Positions 27,595 to 43,329 of a DNA stretch of 64,000 nucleotides are shown here, piece after piece. The notes beneath the pieces are model-generated. The model saw only the letters and a program-made list of their open reading frames with translations. It ran no database searches and was not told the origin of the DNA. The stretch covers positions 869,408 to 933,407 of the forward strand of contig QAOA01006013.1 in the NCBI GenBank assembly GCA_003255065.1, given 5' to 3'. The stretch comes from Cercis canadensis. Taxonomy: Eukaryota; Streptophyta; Magnoliopsida; Fabales; Fabaceae. A program made the position numbers and the translations under genes. Position 1 is the stretch's first letter. The number at the start of each line of letters is the position of its first letter.

Positions 27595-28144
27595 AGGCTT
27601 AATTTTAATTTTAGTTTTCTTATTTTAATAATTTAAATTTTTTGGTCTCCCTTCTTTAAAAATAAACTTTGAGTCCTTTCATATTCATAAAATGTATAAT
27701 TTTAGTTATTTTATCTTTAAGTCAAAATTTTTAAGTTTATTTCAATGTATAAAATTATTTGATACATAATTTCACCGTTCAGATTGAAGAGTTACATCTT
27801 GTAAACTTTTTCACTAAATTTCAGTTCGGTTTAACGGTAAATGAGTTTAGATTTTTTATTAGATGAAAATTTATGATTTTAGTATTTTTGGCTGAGTCCC
27901 ACCTTAGATCAAGCTGAAATTAAGTGAGGATGTTCACAAGACGTAGCTCTTCAATCTAAACGGTGAGATTATGAATAAGATAACTTTATATCTTGAAATA
28001 AACTTAAAAATTTTGACTTAAAAACAAAATGACCAAAATTATACATTTTATGAATATATAATGACTCAATAGTTTATTTTTAAAGAAAATGGACCAAAAA
28101 ATTTAAGTTATTAAAATATGAAAACTAAAATTACAATGAAGCCT
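27595..28144. repeat. Fold-back (long inverted repeat) element, copy 1
   Basis: The sequence folds on itself: AGGCTTAATTTTAATTTTAG at the left pairs with the reverse complement of the right end (AGGCTTCATTGTAATTTTAG). The inner blocks 'taatttaaattttttggtct' and 'taagtcaaaatttttaagtt' also recur inverted. There is no coding capacity. It is a miniature fold-back type element, superfamily unknown. Confidence 0.7.
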
Positions 28145-28680
28145 AAGTTTAATTATAATTTTGGTTATATTATTTTAATAATTTAAATTTTTTGGTCTCC
28201 TATTTTTAAAATGAATAATTTAGTCAATTTATGTTTATATAATATGTAATTTAGTCATTTTATTTTTAAGTCAAAATTTTTTGAGTTTATTTTAAGGTGT
28301 AAAATTATCTGATTTATAATCTCACTGTTTAGATTGAAGAGCTACGTCTTATAAACTTCTCTACAAAATTTTAACTCAATTTAATAGTGAATAAATCTAG
28401 ATATCTAATTAAATAAAAAAAAGTTTAGTTTTAGTATTTTGGGCTGAGTCTCACTGTTAGATTGAGTTAAAATTTTATAAGGAGATTCACAAGACCACTT
28501 TTTAATTTGAATAGTAAGATTGTGAATTATAGAACTTTACGACTTAAATTATACCTAAATATAAAAAAAAATGACTAAAATTATATATTTTATAAATATA
28601 TATAGACTAAATTGTTTATTTTTAAAATAAGAGATCAAAAAATTTAAATTATTAAAATAAAACGATACAATTAAACCTAA
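28142..28680. repeat. Fold-back element, copy 2, head-to-tail with copy 1
   Basis: A second, diverged copy of the preceding element in the same orientation. It begins at 'cctaagtttaattata' and ends 'acaattaaacctaa'; its halves pair with each other ('taatttaaattttttggtct' recurs inverted near 28630-28650). The copies abut, sharing about 3 bp at the junction. Confidence 0.68.
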
Positions 28681-28859
28681 AAAAATAATAAACAAACCTA
28701 AATAATTTTTAAAAAAGTATGAAAAAATATAATATAATCAAGCCAAATCAATAAGACTAGGCAAAAAAGACTAAACTGTAAACCCACTTTTGTACGAGCC
28801 CAATCCATAATATTAAGTGGACTAGGCCAATCACTAAATTAAGTAAGTAGTTTTTAGAT

Positions 28860-29480
28860 CGATTTCCTTCTCATGGGCAACGGTTCGGTTGAACCTCCTT
28901 GTAATGGACCATCCTAAAGGCCCAAGAAGAGGAAAAAAAGCCCAATATACCAGGGGCCCATTTCATAATAAAAGATAATAGGCGACCTAGTAGCCCATCA
29001 CGTGACCCGGTAGCCCATTGTGCGACTTGCCAGCTCGCCCCGGGCAAACCGCCAGAAGACCCAAATTTTTCCTATAAATAGCCCCTGCTATCAAAGGTAT
29101 GGGGATCGGAAAACCTGCTTAAATTACACTATCAGGTCGGAACAAACTAACTTAATCTTCGGAGCTCGAAAATAAGAGTCCGGCCCCCTTTTTTTCTTAT
29201 TTCAGGAGATCTTGGTTCTCACCGACTCTACAACACACCCACACGAAGATATACTCACATTGGAATCCAACTAGCTCGGGCTTGCCGACCTCAACATATC
29301 ATCATCTCGGAACTTATCTACCTCGGAGGTCTCCACCTCCATCAAAGACCCTTTGAAGTTCCGCGTGACGTACCCTGACCTTCGACTTAGGCATCGTCAC
29401 TCCTACTCCACGTTAAGAAGTTATCGGATGTCTCAGACGGTCAAACGCAACCATCGCAGTGGTTTGTCTGTAAAATAGTG
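28860..29480 (+). mobile_element. LTR-like segment with promoter core (possible solo LTR)
   Basis: This is a GC-richer island in AT-rich surroundings, with a TATA box (TATAAATA at 29073-29080) followed by a leader-like region without frames. The composition and layout resemble the LTR of a Gypsy-type retrotransposon. I could not fix its ends or find a target duplication and no internal genes follow. It could also be a lone promoter remnant. Confidence 0.35.
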
Positions 29481-31020
29481 AAATGCCTTTTTTTCCCGAA
29501 CTGTCTATGAAGTATGAACTATGAACTGTCTTTTTTCATTTCATTAACTGCTTTCCTCCCGAACATTTCACAATGAAAAGTGAAACATGTAAATTTATCT
29601 ATGTAAGCTACTACAAGATACACTTCTTAATGATTGTTTAATTTAAATTTAAAGCCTCCTATTCAAAAGATACTCCTTAACTACCAATCACACACATAAC
29701 ATGTCTCTCCAGGTGAGCTGCTCTGCGTGAGTACTTGTGTTCTATCATTTTAAACATTTTACAAACAAGTTTGTGTTTTGCATTTGGTTACTTGTTTCAG
29801 TTGTTTGACGCATTGTAATGATTTCATTTTACACTGCCCATCCAAATTTCAATATTTATTACTTAATAATCAACCAACTGACGATTTCAAAAAAAGAAGA
29901 AGCTATTAATAGAAACTAAATCTGATATATAATCAAATAAAAAAAAAGTCAACTCAAAAATGACATTTTTATTATTTTAATTTTTTAGCCATAAAATATG
30001 TACTATCTACAGTTTTTTTTTTTCTTTCTTTCTTTCTTTCTTTATCTTATTGGAGGATATCTCTTACTCCCTTCCAAAATTTTATTCCAAGCAGTGTCAA
30101 TGAAATTTGCATATAAAATCTTCGTTATAAAATATAAAGTGTTAAATTCAATTATAATAATAATAACCTATATTTACTGTTTAAAATGTGCTCAACACTT
30201 TTTTTTGGGTAAAGGTCACATCAAAATTTATATATAATTTTGATAAAAACATTTTATGATAAGGACTCGATTTAAAAAAATAATTACATAGAAAAAAAAG
30301 TATCAAGGACTAAATCACATTTAAACTTTTTTTTAATATCTTTTCCTTCGTTTGTAGAGGTGGTATAAATTAATTTTGAGTTTTTTTCTCACTTGAAAAA
30401 AAAAATTGCAAAGTAGGTGTCTTCTACAAAATAAGAAATAAATGATTAAAATATTTTAAATATTATGGGATTATTTATTTATTTTTATAATTATTTTATT
30501 TATATATAAACATATTAATTATGCATTAATAAATAATATTTTAATAATTTTTAAAATATAGCAAATATTTACTTAAAAAATATTTTGTAAGAGATTTCTG
30601 AAAAAATTCTCTGCCAGAAGAAAACTCTAGTTTCAAGTTTTAAAATATTTTCAAGAATTTGCAAAGTCATTGTAAGTCTTATCTCTTTTCAATAAACTTC
30701 AATTTTATCATTTCTATATTTCATCTTCCACTTTCCATTACTTTTCTGGACGGACTACTGCCAGATTAGTATCCCTTTATATTTTAAGTAATCTCCAAAT
30801 CCCTATAAACATAATAATTATGCATTAATAAATAATATTTTAATAATTTTTAAAATATAACAAATATTTACTTAAAAAATATTTTGTAAGAGATTTTTTA
30901 TATTTATATGGTATGTCATATAATAAAAAAAATACATATATAAATAATATGTATATAAATTAATTATTTTTAAATTTATTTAATAAGATAAAATAAATTA
31001 TATTTTATATATTAATAAAA
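29481..31020. other. AT-rich intergenic region with direct repeats
   Basis: No gene is seen. It contains a TTTC microsatellite near 30010-30040 and a direct repeat of about 95 bp (see separate entry). Confidence 0.45.
30503..30895. repeat. Dispersed direct repeat, about 95 bp, spacer about 200 bp
   Basis: The block containing 'taattatgcattaataaata', then 'tttacttaaaaaatattttg' and 'taagagattt' occurs at about 30503-30598 and again at about 30801-30895, in the same orientation with a few differences. Confidence 0.75.
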
Positions 31021-31256
31021 GAGTAAAATCCTTTTTTAGTCTTTAAAAAATGTAATTACTGATAAATTTGTCCTTAAAAAATTTTTGGTGATAAATTGGT
31101 CATTGAATTATTATTCCGTCGGACAAATTGGTCTTCCGGTAAGGTCCTATTAATGATATTTAAGGACCAATTTGTCTTATGAAATAATAATTTAAGGATA
31201 AATTTGTAACAAAATTTTTAGATAATAAATTTGTGAGTGATTATATTTTTTAATAA
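31021..31256. repeat. Small fold-back element
   Basis: Both halves pair: 'gataaatttgtccttaaaaa' and 'ggacaaattggtc' on the left are mirrored by 'gaccaatttgtc' and 'aaggataaatttgtaac' on the right, about 235 bp in all. It lies about 200 bp upstream of the predicted 5' UTR of the cysteine synthase gene. Confidence 0.65.
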
Positions 31257-31449
31257 TTAAAAAAAAAATTATTCTTAATAATAAAATATAAAAATTATAT
31301 ACGATTGCGATGTTATCCCTGTCATTTTAACATTCTCAGGTCAAATTCTAACACTACACCAGAATAATAAACTCATTTCCTCCTTATCATTTTCACGCCA
31401 AATCCGCAAAGCCACTTGGCCGGCGAGCATAGACGTGGCAGACTAGACT

Positions 31450-32445
31450 AGTGCCGAAATGGCGGCCACGTTCAACTTTGTATAGAAGAAATATCAGTCT
31501 CCAATCAAAACAGATAGAAAACTTCCTAGTGTTTCTCGTCTTGTCCCCTCTTTCAACAAGTCTTCTGGTTTCAAGGTTCTCGTTTTCGAACACGCACTGC
31601 TTGGATAAGATTCTGCTGGTTATCAATTCAAGTTGGTAATTCCACATAAATAGCATTTCCTTCGCTGTGTCTTTGTTAGAGGTTTTTCTTAAACCCTGCA
31701 TTCTTCTGGAAAAGTTGATGTTTATGAATCTATGACATGTCTCTTTGTTCTGCTTTGCTGAGCTTTATACGCGTATAACTTCAATTTGAAACTATTCGTA
31801 TCTCTCTTAAATATCTTAACCACTGCCACATTTTCATCTGGCGTCATTTCATTTTGGAATTTTTTACTAAAAACTACTCGGTGTTTCATGTGAGTTGTGA
31901 CTTTTCGTGTGTTCGACGATTTTGATGTTTTTTACAATCTCGATTTTTCAACTTCACTTCAGGGCTAATCGGCTAATCCAGTTCCGCTTTCTGTTTTATT
32001 TTTCTATTTGCAATTCAATTTTTCTAATAGTTTGTATTTTTCGAGGAAATCAACATTAGGTCGATTTAAGACGCTGGAAATCAATTCCAGTTTTGTTGAC
32101 AATTTTCTTTTCCCTTTTTTTGCAAACATATATTTGCTGCAAGATTCTCAGAGTCAATCAAAGATTTGAATAATTTCGGTTTCTCATTCCCCCCTACCTG
32201 TTACTAATTACTTCTATGATCTCGTTTCTAAATTGATGAATATTGATCTCTTTGGCATTTATTGAGAGAAAGTAAAAATGGATTTCCGATGTTTTTTAAT
32301 TTTCTAGCGACTGATCAAATAGATTAAATTAAGGCCTAAAAAACCAAAAAGATCAAATCAATTGTCTAATTTGTTAGGCTTCTATATTTGTATCTCTTTT
32401 ACTGAGCTCTTAATCGCTCTTGTGATTGCCAGTGTTTTGCTTAAA
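31450..32445 (+). promoter_or_regulatory. Probable 5' UTR exon and 5' UTR intron of the cysteine synthase gene
   Basis: A T/C-rich leader at about 31490-31636 ends in a donor (TTG|GTAATT). About 800 bp later, TTGCCAG at 32426-32432 makes an acceptor just before the start codon at 32446. A leader intron is common in plant O-acetylserine(thiol)lyase genes. The exact transcription start is unknown. Confidence 0.5.
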
Positions 32446-36796
<4,351 letters not shown>

Positions 36797-39700
36797 ACCT
36801 TAAATAAAGGTCACACGAATCTTTCTCTTGCTGCTTGGATCTGAAGTAGCAGGTCAAATCATGATCTTCAAGTTATAGGTTGCCTTTGGCTTGGGTATCT
36901 GCTTGTTCCGTGTACATCTGGAAGATCCTTTGAATGCTTCTGTTGCTCGTAAATTAATTGACATTCAATAAAATACCATGTACTAATTTTATTTGCCATT
37001 CAATAAAGAATTAGCTCGCATAACCTTGAATTTTTGGTTGCTTTTTTTTGAAGGTTTAGTTTTTAAAAACAAAAAAACTTGTAACGTTTCATTGATTCTG
37101 CAATATTTGAAGTGGCTAAGGTTTGTCATTACACGTTGGACCATCTATTTTGAGGAGATTTAGGATTCACTGGATGAAACAGGAATTGATTTTCCATAAT
37201 TTCCATGAGAAAAACAGGAACAATAATCTGAATAATATAAGGAGGGACAGGCAACAGCCGGATATCTTCGATTTAATATTCACGTAAGGGAGATAAGATC
37301 CATGTGCAATGCAGGCAAAGGGTCTAAGAGATTATCATTAATTCTTTTTTTACTAAGTAATAATGGGTGTAAAGTGTAAACATTTTCTTTAATTATATTT
37401 GATATATTTAGGTTGTGTTTGTATAAAGTATTTAAATAGTGGAATGTATTTATAAAGTATATTTAAAATATTTATTTTATTTATGTAATTTTTTAAAATA
37501 TTTTTAAAATTTAATATATATTTTTTTAGTGACTTTCAACTGTGTNTGTGTATTTCAAATTACTGTTTTTTTGTTTTTTTCTCCCCGGGCCCCTTCCCTC
37601 TCCCTTGAGCCTCCGAAACTCTTGCTCTCGGCACCGTGTAACTGCGAGCAGCCATCAGCCAGCGCCGCCGCCACCAACGACTCCACCCGCCAGTACCGCC
37701 GCCACCAATGCTTCCATCCGCAGCACCGCCTGTCACTTTCTTCTCTTCACAACTTTCTACCGTTGCCACTGCAAGCATCTAAGGCCAGGTAGAGTTCTTA
37801 TCTATGAATTTCAGTTTCTATTTTGGGGTTTGGTAGATTCACATCTCAATTCTTTTGGGTTTCTAAAATTTGGGTAGTTCTAGAGTTCGAAATTGAATTT
37901 GGGTTTCTCAATTCTTTTGAGTTGTTGTTATATTTCTGATTTACAAAATGAAATTGAATAAGTCATTTCTTAGGAAAGGAAATGAAGGTTCTGCACTTCT
38001 CTCGAGGGAGTACCGCAACTTTTGATATCCTAGAAGTTTGATATATGAAGTTTCTTTGCTTTGTCATAAGTGGCAGTTTTGCATGATGTTATGCAGGACA
38101 GATTGTGTGGCATTAGGCCATTTCTACGGAATATACGTCCTTGTGCTTGTTAAAATATAATGGAAGTAAGATATATTTGTTTTTTCATTACAGGGCAAGG
38201 AGAGTTTTAATGGGTTGGTTGATGACCCTATTGATCTCAGTTGTAGTAATACAATTACCTTTTTGTTACTTATTCTCATAGTTGATGTGTCTTGCTTCAT
38301 TGACAAACTAATAATTTTTCATAAAATTGGTTGTTTTTTGTACTTGAGGAAGATTGGAAAAATGGGAATTCTGTGTTGCTGACTCTTGTAATGTTCTATG
38401 TATGTCCAGGAACATTTTTTCATAAAAAAGTTTGAAGACAAAGACCTAGATCTTGAGATTCTGGTAGGTAGCTTGGAACCTCCTGTAAATTTTCCCAGAT
38501 AGTTTGTCTTATAATGTATTGATTGTAAAATTTTTGTGAGAGTCATGAATCTTGGTGACAGATCAATGGATTTTCTTTTGGCAGTTAAGCTAATAGTAGA
38601 AATGTATAATACCAGTATCTTTCCTTAGCTTGTCGACTTCATTGACCGTTTTCTGAATCCGAATTTTGTGTAGTAGGTGTTTGCACTCAATAACTAAACC
38701 ATTTTATTTGTTTTTTCCCTATTACACGTCAGAACCTCCTACATCCTTGAGCCAAATCCACGTGCTGAACATAATTTCAGTATTTTGAAAAGAAAGGAAC
38801 ATTATTTTAGCACTTGTTTATCTTCTCTTTATTCTCTTGGAAATACAAGGAAAGTAGGAAGTGATGGGTGTGGTATTTGCCCAGTTGAGTCGAAGGCTCT
38901 TTACCCAGCTTCACAACATAATTTAACTCAGAGCAGGCCCCTGCTTTTTCTAACAACCAAGCTGGGCCAATACTTAGGTTGAAGACACGTAGTTGCATAT
39001 TTATCAAGGTGAACATGAACAAGGCCAAGACAAGCCCAAAATTTGATAGTTTGACATCTTGCTGTTCCTTAGTTTGCTTTGTTTATAACTTGTTCAGCAC
39101 AAAGAAAAATATTTAGAGAGTAGGACAGCAGGTACATTGCATTGTATTTTGATTTGAGAAAAGAAAATAATTTAGTGTATTGTGTGTTTAGGCTACATGT
39201 TGGATTTTTCATATTATTTATATTATCTTGTGATTCTTGCACCTTGTATGCTCCTCTAAATGGTATGGAAATGCCTGATACTTTTTCTTGTCTGGATAAA
39301 CTTCTGCTGACCTGATATTTTGAACTTTTGTCAATTCGCCTGAGATGGAAGATGATTCATTATTTTTGCAAGGAACTCGAGAGTGAGGTTTATTATTGAT
39401 GAGGAGAAATATGTGTAGAAGTTTGATACCATTTCTTAAATTTACATGCTAGAGTGATAGAGGGGATTGTGCTTGTGAATTTGGAATATGGTTTTCATGG
39501 ACAAGTGAATGGCGTGGTTCAGGTGTCATGAGCAATATGAATTATGTGCTACTGCCTGTTGTATTTAGAAGGTCCATAATTTTAAAATTGGCTCTGTGCT
39601 AGTGGGATGTGGTTCTGTATAAGTTGGAATCAGTGGTTTGCTTTGTTTGACGTCTGGTCTGTCGTATATGTCTTACGTTGATCCAAATTTGCGAATGAAA

Positions 39701-39905
39701 ATCTTTGGTTTGTTTTATTCGAAGTCTTCTTGTTCAGATACGTAACTCTTGTTGTTGCCTAATGATCTAAATGTGTCAATTGACTATTGTTTTATTATAA
39801 ACCACCCAATTGACTGATTTGGTGTCAGAAAGAGGGTCTTATGCTTGTCATTCTAAAAATATGACTCTATGTTGCTTGCCTTTCTTCTAGACTCTATTTA
39901 TGCAG
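36797..39905. other. Intergenic region; GC-rich leader-like island at 37.57-37.79 kb
   Basis: Most of this is AT-rich and empty. The island 37570-37790 is C-rich, ends in a donor-like AGGCCAG|GTAGAG and is followed by a T-rich intron-like stretch, resembling a plant 5' UTR exon. Possible short exons near 38195 and 38411-38462 have splice-like borders but no family match. They could be the front of the CASP-like pseudogene or of a non-coding transcript. A single N lies at 37546. Confidence 0.35.
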
Positions 39906-40168
39906 GACTTAGTAATGGGTTAATTTTTGGAGCAAGTATTCACCATGTTACTCATCTCAAGCATCTCTGCAGCTTTGGCCATAGCTCAGGTGGGCAAGAA
40001 AGGAAATAACTACGCAGGTTGGCTACCAATATGCGGTCAAGTACCCAAATATTGTGATCAAGTGAGAGGAGATTTACAGCTGGGTTCATTGCAGTCATTA
40101 TATATATTGTTCTTCTTCTGCATTCCATTCATACAGTCCTAGATCCTCTTCTCTTGAGAAAAACTTGA
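39906..40168 (+). pseudogene. CASP-like membrane protein exon, frameshifted
   Basis: The frame through 39927 reads [20 protein letters not shown], then [19 protein letters not shown], a third transmembrane segment plus extracellular loop of CASP-like (UPF0497) plant membrane proteins. After CDQV the frame is lost; the +2 frame continues [20 protein letters not shown] and [11 protein letters not shown], then stop at 40166-40168. One deleted base near 40068 explains it. At the 5' side there is an in-frame TAA (39922-39924) soon after the acceptor-like CAG at 39903-39905. Upstream exons are not found. CASP-like proteins form membrane scaffolds; this copy is most likely dead, unless the deletion is a sequencing error. 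Confidence 0.7.
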
Positions 40169-41557
40169 GCAGCTTTTCCAGGCCAGTGAGTGAGCTGGCT
40201 ATAAAACTGGTGCAAGTTCACTTCCTTTTGCTTTCATGGCGTCTCCAGCTCTGAGGTTCTCCCCCTTAACCCTGAGCAGCACATCAATCTTGACCTCACC
40301 CTTCGCTTGTGAAGGAGGAAGGTCTTTCCCCTTTGTTCTTTTATTATAGATTTTTCTACTACCTACCTAGAAGCTTTTCTCTGTTTCTGTTATGGCTATA
40401 TTTCTGTACGTTCATTTGTAAATGACGATTGAGCTTGGAAGTGAAAAGGATCTATCTTTTCTTGTTACTAATTAAAAAAACTATTTTTGAGTTGTTGCTA
40501 GCTAATTAACAATTATCTCTGTTTTAGTTTTTTTCTTATATTGTTCTCTTAATTACATTGCATTGCACGTCCATGTTTTGTGATTGATTTTTTTCTTATA
40601 TTTTTCTATTATTAATTAAAGAATGTAATTTAAAGGGGTCTTGCAATGTCTATCAATAGTTTTAAATATTGTTGTTAAATTACTTTTTTTTTATAATAGA
40701 GTGTATCTAAATCATGTATTTTATAAATAATGTATTTGAAATATTGTATTTTAATTACATGTATTTAAAATACACAAGAATTTTTCAAATACCAAATTTA
40801 AACACAATCTTAGTAATTTGAGGAGATGAAGAGAGGAAGAAGGGAAGAGAGTTTGAGGAGATGGGGTGGATGAAGGAGTTCAAAATATTCCTCCTTTAAT
40901 TAATCTTCTAAATAGTTCTTCTTATCAAACATACTATAAAGGGTAAAGTGCCCTATTGTCCTTTGAATGTTTAAAAATGTATGAAACATTTAATTAGGTT
41001 ATTTGACCTGAATATTGTATTTTGACAACTTATTTATTTTATTATTGTAGTTTCAAAATTATTTATCTTAATATTAGAATATTTTATTTTTTTTAAATAT
41101 GTCGCAGGTGGAGTGTGTTATATTTCTATAATTTTTAAATATGCCAATGGAGAAAATAGGATGTGTCCCACGCCATGGGACATTCCCAATCACATCTACT
41201 TCTCTACAAAGCCTGTTGTTCCTGGGGCTCATTGAACATGTCACTGAGTATGTGTTGTATCCGGTTGATATTTGTTTTTTTAAAATAAAAAATTATAATA
41301 TTAATGTAAATAATTTTAAAATTATAATAATAAAGTAAATAAATTATTAAAATACAATAACTGTCTTGTCTTTTAAATACAAGCTACTGAGCTAGGGCGC
41401 AGTCTTAAATGGTGAGATTGGTGATTAAATACCATAAATACATTATTGAGTCCGACAGAGTTAATATAAGAGCTGAGAGGTGAGATCCGTGATTTAATGC
41501 CGCAGATATATTATACATTCCAACAGGATTAACGTAAGAGTTGAGAATGGACTTAAC
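40169..41557. other. AT-rich intergenic spacer upstream of the U1 locus
   Basis: No gene is supported. A diverged tandem repeat of about 75 bp ('gagctgagaggtgagatccg' against 'gagttgagaatgg') lies at about 41405-41555, abutting the 3' end of the first U1 copy. Confidence 0.45.
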
Positions 41558-41715
41558 AGGGGCCGCGCGAACACAGGCCCCCGCTACCAGAAATTATGAC
41601 GTACAGTCTCCGCATTGGAGATGTTAGGCAGATGCACCTTCCAGTGTGCAATGAGGGCCATCTACCTAGGCCATGGGCCTTGTTGATCGCCCATAGACCC
41701 CGTCCAGGTATGTAT
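41558..41715 (-). ncRNA. Divergent U1 snRNA gene copy (variant 5' arm)
   Basis: On the minus strand the RNA would start ATACATACCTGGACGGGGTC and end in the hairpin around GTGTTCGCGCGGCC, 158 nt, the normal plant U1 length. Binding landmarks are kept: GATCAACAAGG of stem-loop 1 (U1-70K), ATTGCAC of stem-loop 2 (U1A), a paired stem-loop 3 (TCTCC/GGAGA) and an Sm-type site AATTTCTGG. Differences from the neighbouring copy include T to A at position 5, inside the arm that pairs with 5' splice sites, and G to C in the Sm site. Upstream it has a perfect USE and TATA box at Pol II spacing. It may be an expressed variant or an early pseudogene. Confidence 0.88.
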
Positions 41716-41737
41716 GTTTATTTTCAGCTCTTCCTTT

Positions 41738-41791
41738 TATTTTTATACGCCTCCTTGCCCCCTTATTCATTGAGTATGACCGATGTGGGAT
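41738..41791 (-). promoter_or_regulatory. U1 copy 1 promoter: USE and TATA box
   Basis: On the minus strand the upstream sequence element ATCCCACATCG (41781-41791) matches the plant snRNA consensus exactly. TATAAAAATA (41738-41747) follows 33 bp downstream and lies about 32 bp above the predicted start at 41715. The wide USE-TATA gap is the Pol II arrangement; Pol III snRNA genes have about 10 bp less. Confidence 0.88.
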
Positions 41792-42167
41792 CTTATTCAT
41801 TTTCAAACCCGAAGTGAGAAATACCCATAAACTGCTATGCCCTTTTTTGCCAAATATTGCCACTTTTACTTGTCTTTACTGCACTTCTACAACCATATAA
41901 CATCGCTGTTGAGTATAACCTGATTATGACGAGCCCCTCTTACAGCAGCTATCCTTGAGGAGTCATTTTTAAGGTGTTAATGCTCTTCTTTTCTTTCAAT
42001 TAACGAAAGCAAGAAGAAACATTTGAAGACAAGAGCTTTAAGGTATCGACGACTGAGGAATAAGGTCAACAAGAGCTTCATTCTTCACATATCCATTACT
42101 TAAATTTGAAGACAAACTATGATGTCTAAGCAGGCTAATCAAATTCATCCTAAGTAAAGACAAATTA

Positions 42168-42470
<303 letters not shown>

Positions 42471-42629
42471 TTATTGCATTTTGTCGAAATACAACATTTC
42501 CATTGGTAAAAGAACATTGAGGTGAGTATTCTTCACGGAAGAAATTCAGATTTGCTTGACCCAATGTACGTCTTGTGATTACAGTGGCAATTACTCTAAT
42601 TGCTAACTTGATATATGGAAGCGCAAAAA

Positions 42630-42670
42630 ACAGCCCCCTGTTTTGGGCAATGGAGGTCAACAACCTGGTG
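42630..42670 (-). pseudogene. U1 snRNA relic (stem-loop 2 region)
   Basis: On the minus strand 'aggttgttgacctccattgc' matches the U1 stretch AGGTTGGTGACCTCCATTGC of copy 2 with one difference, followed by a related hairpin. Neither the 5' arm, Sm site nor 3' hairpin is recognisable. A decayed USE-like ATCCCACAC lies at 42843-42851. It is probably a third, dead U1 copy. Confidence 0.55.
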
Positions 42671-42851
42671 AAATTTTTTAAGTGACTTCCTGGCTCTGCT
42701 TCTCGTTGGGGCTTACTATTTCCGATCCATTTATTCCCTTTGAATTGAATGTGTAGGTCTATACGCAAGTTGTATATAAGTATAAACTAGGCTAGTCAGC
42801 AACTCTCTATTCCCATTTATTTCCTTTCAGTGACTCGTCTGTGTGGGATAT

Positions 42852-43319
42852 TTGGATACTTATAAAAAAATGAGACAAGAAAAAGGGTGCTACTGTCAAA
42901 ATTTTGATTGAAGTAACAGAAGATTTTTCTTGAAAGATACTTTACTCATGTCCATCTTTTAGCAACTTTGCTGATGTGCGTGGTGGATTATTAGAGAAGA
43001 GTGAGGAGGAAAAAAAAGGAAAAATAATGATGTGATTATTTAAAATTTAATTTAAATTATTCAATTACATAATTTCATATATTGTTATTAATTTATTAAA
43101 CAAATTTTCAAATAGAATAATATTATAAATGTTGCCTTTTCTCCTCCTACATTTTCCTTTTTTTAATATATATATATATTATAATATCAATATGTCCTTC
43201 TATTAATTTTTATTTTGAGGGTTTTTCTTGTTTGGCTGAAATAATTATTATTTTGAGTTTTTTTTTTTGCTCAGAAAAATAATTTGTTATTTTGAGTTGA
43301 TCCTTTTAACCGACTAACC
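42852..43319. other. AT-rich spacer between U1 locus and MON2 promoter
   Basis: No gene or structure is recognised; TA-rich microsatellite near 43165-43180. Confidence 0.45.
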
Positions 43320-43329
43320 GGTTTTCTTT

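Noticed and set aside
31393-31701. 102-codon minus-strand open frame at the OASTL leader
   Set aside because: It overlaps the probable promoter and 5' UTR exon of the cysteine synthase gene on the other strand and resembles no family.
38190-38260. Possible C/D-box snoRNA (TGATGA-like and CTGA-like boxes)
   Set aside because: A box C-like TGATGAC is present but no properly spaced box D or terminal stem could be found.
38195-38462. Two short splice-bordered segments (GKESFNGLVDDPIDLS and [18 protein letters not shown])
   Set aside because: Borders look like AG/GT but no family match and no consistent frame joining them; kept only as a remark in the intergenic entry.
40236-40349. Short frame MASPALRFSPLTLSSTSILT..., transit-peptide-like
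   Set aside because: Only about 37 codons, no continuation into a mature protein and no donor leading to a recognisable exon.
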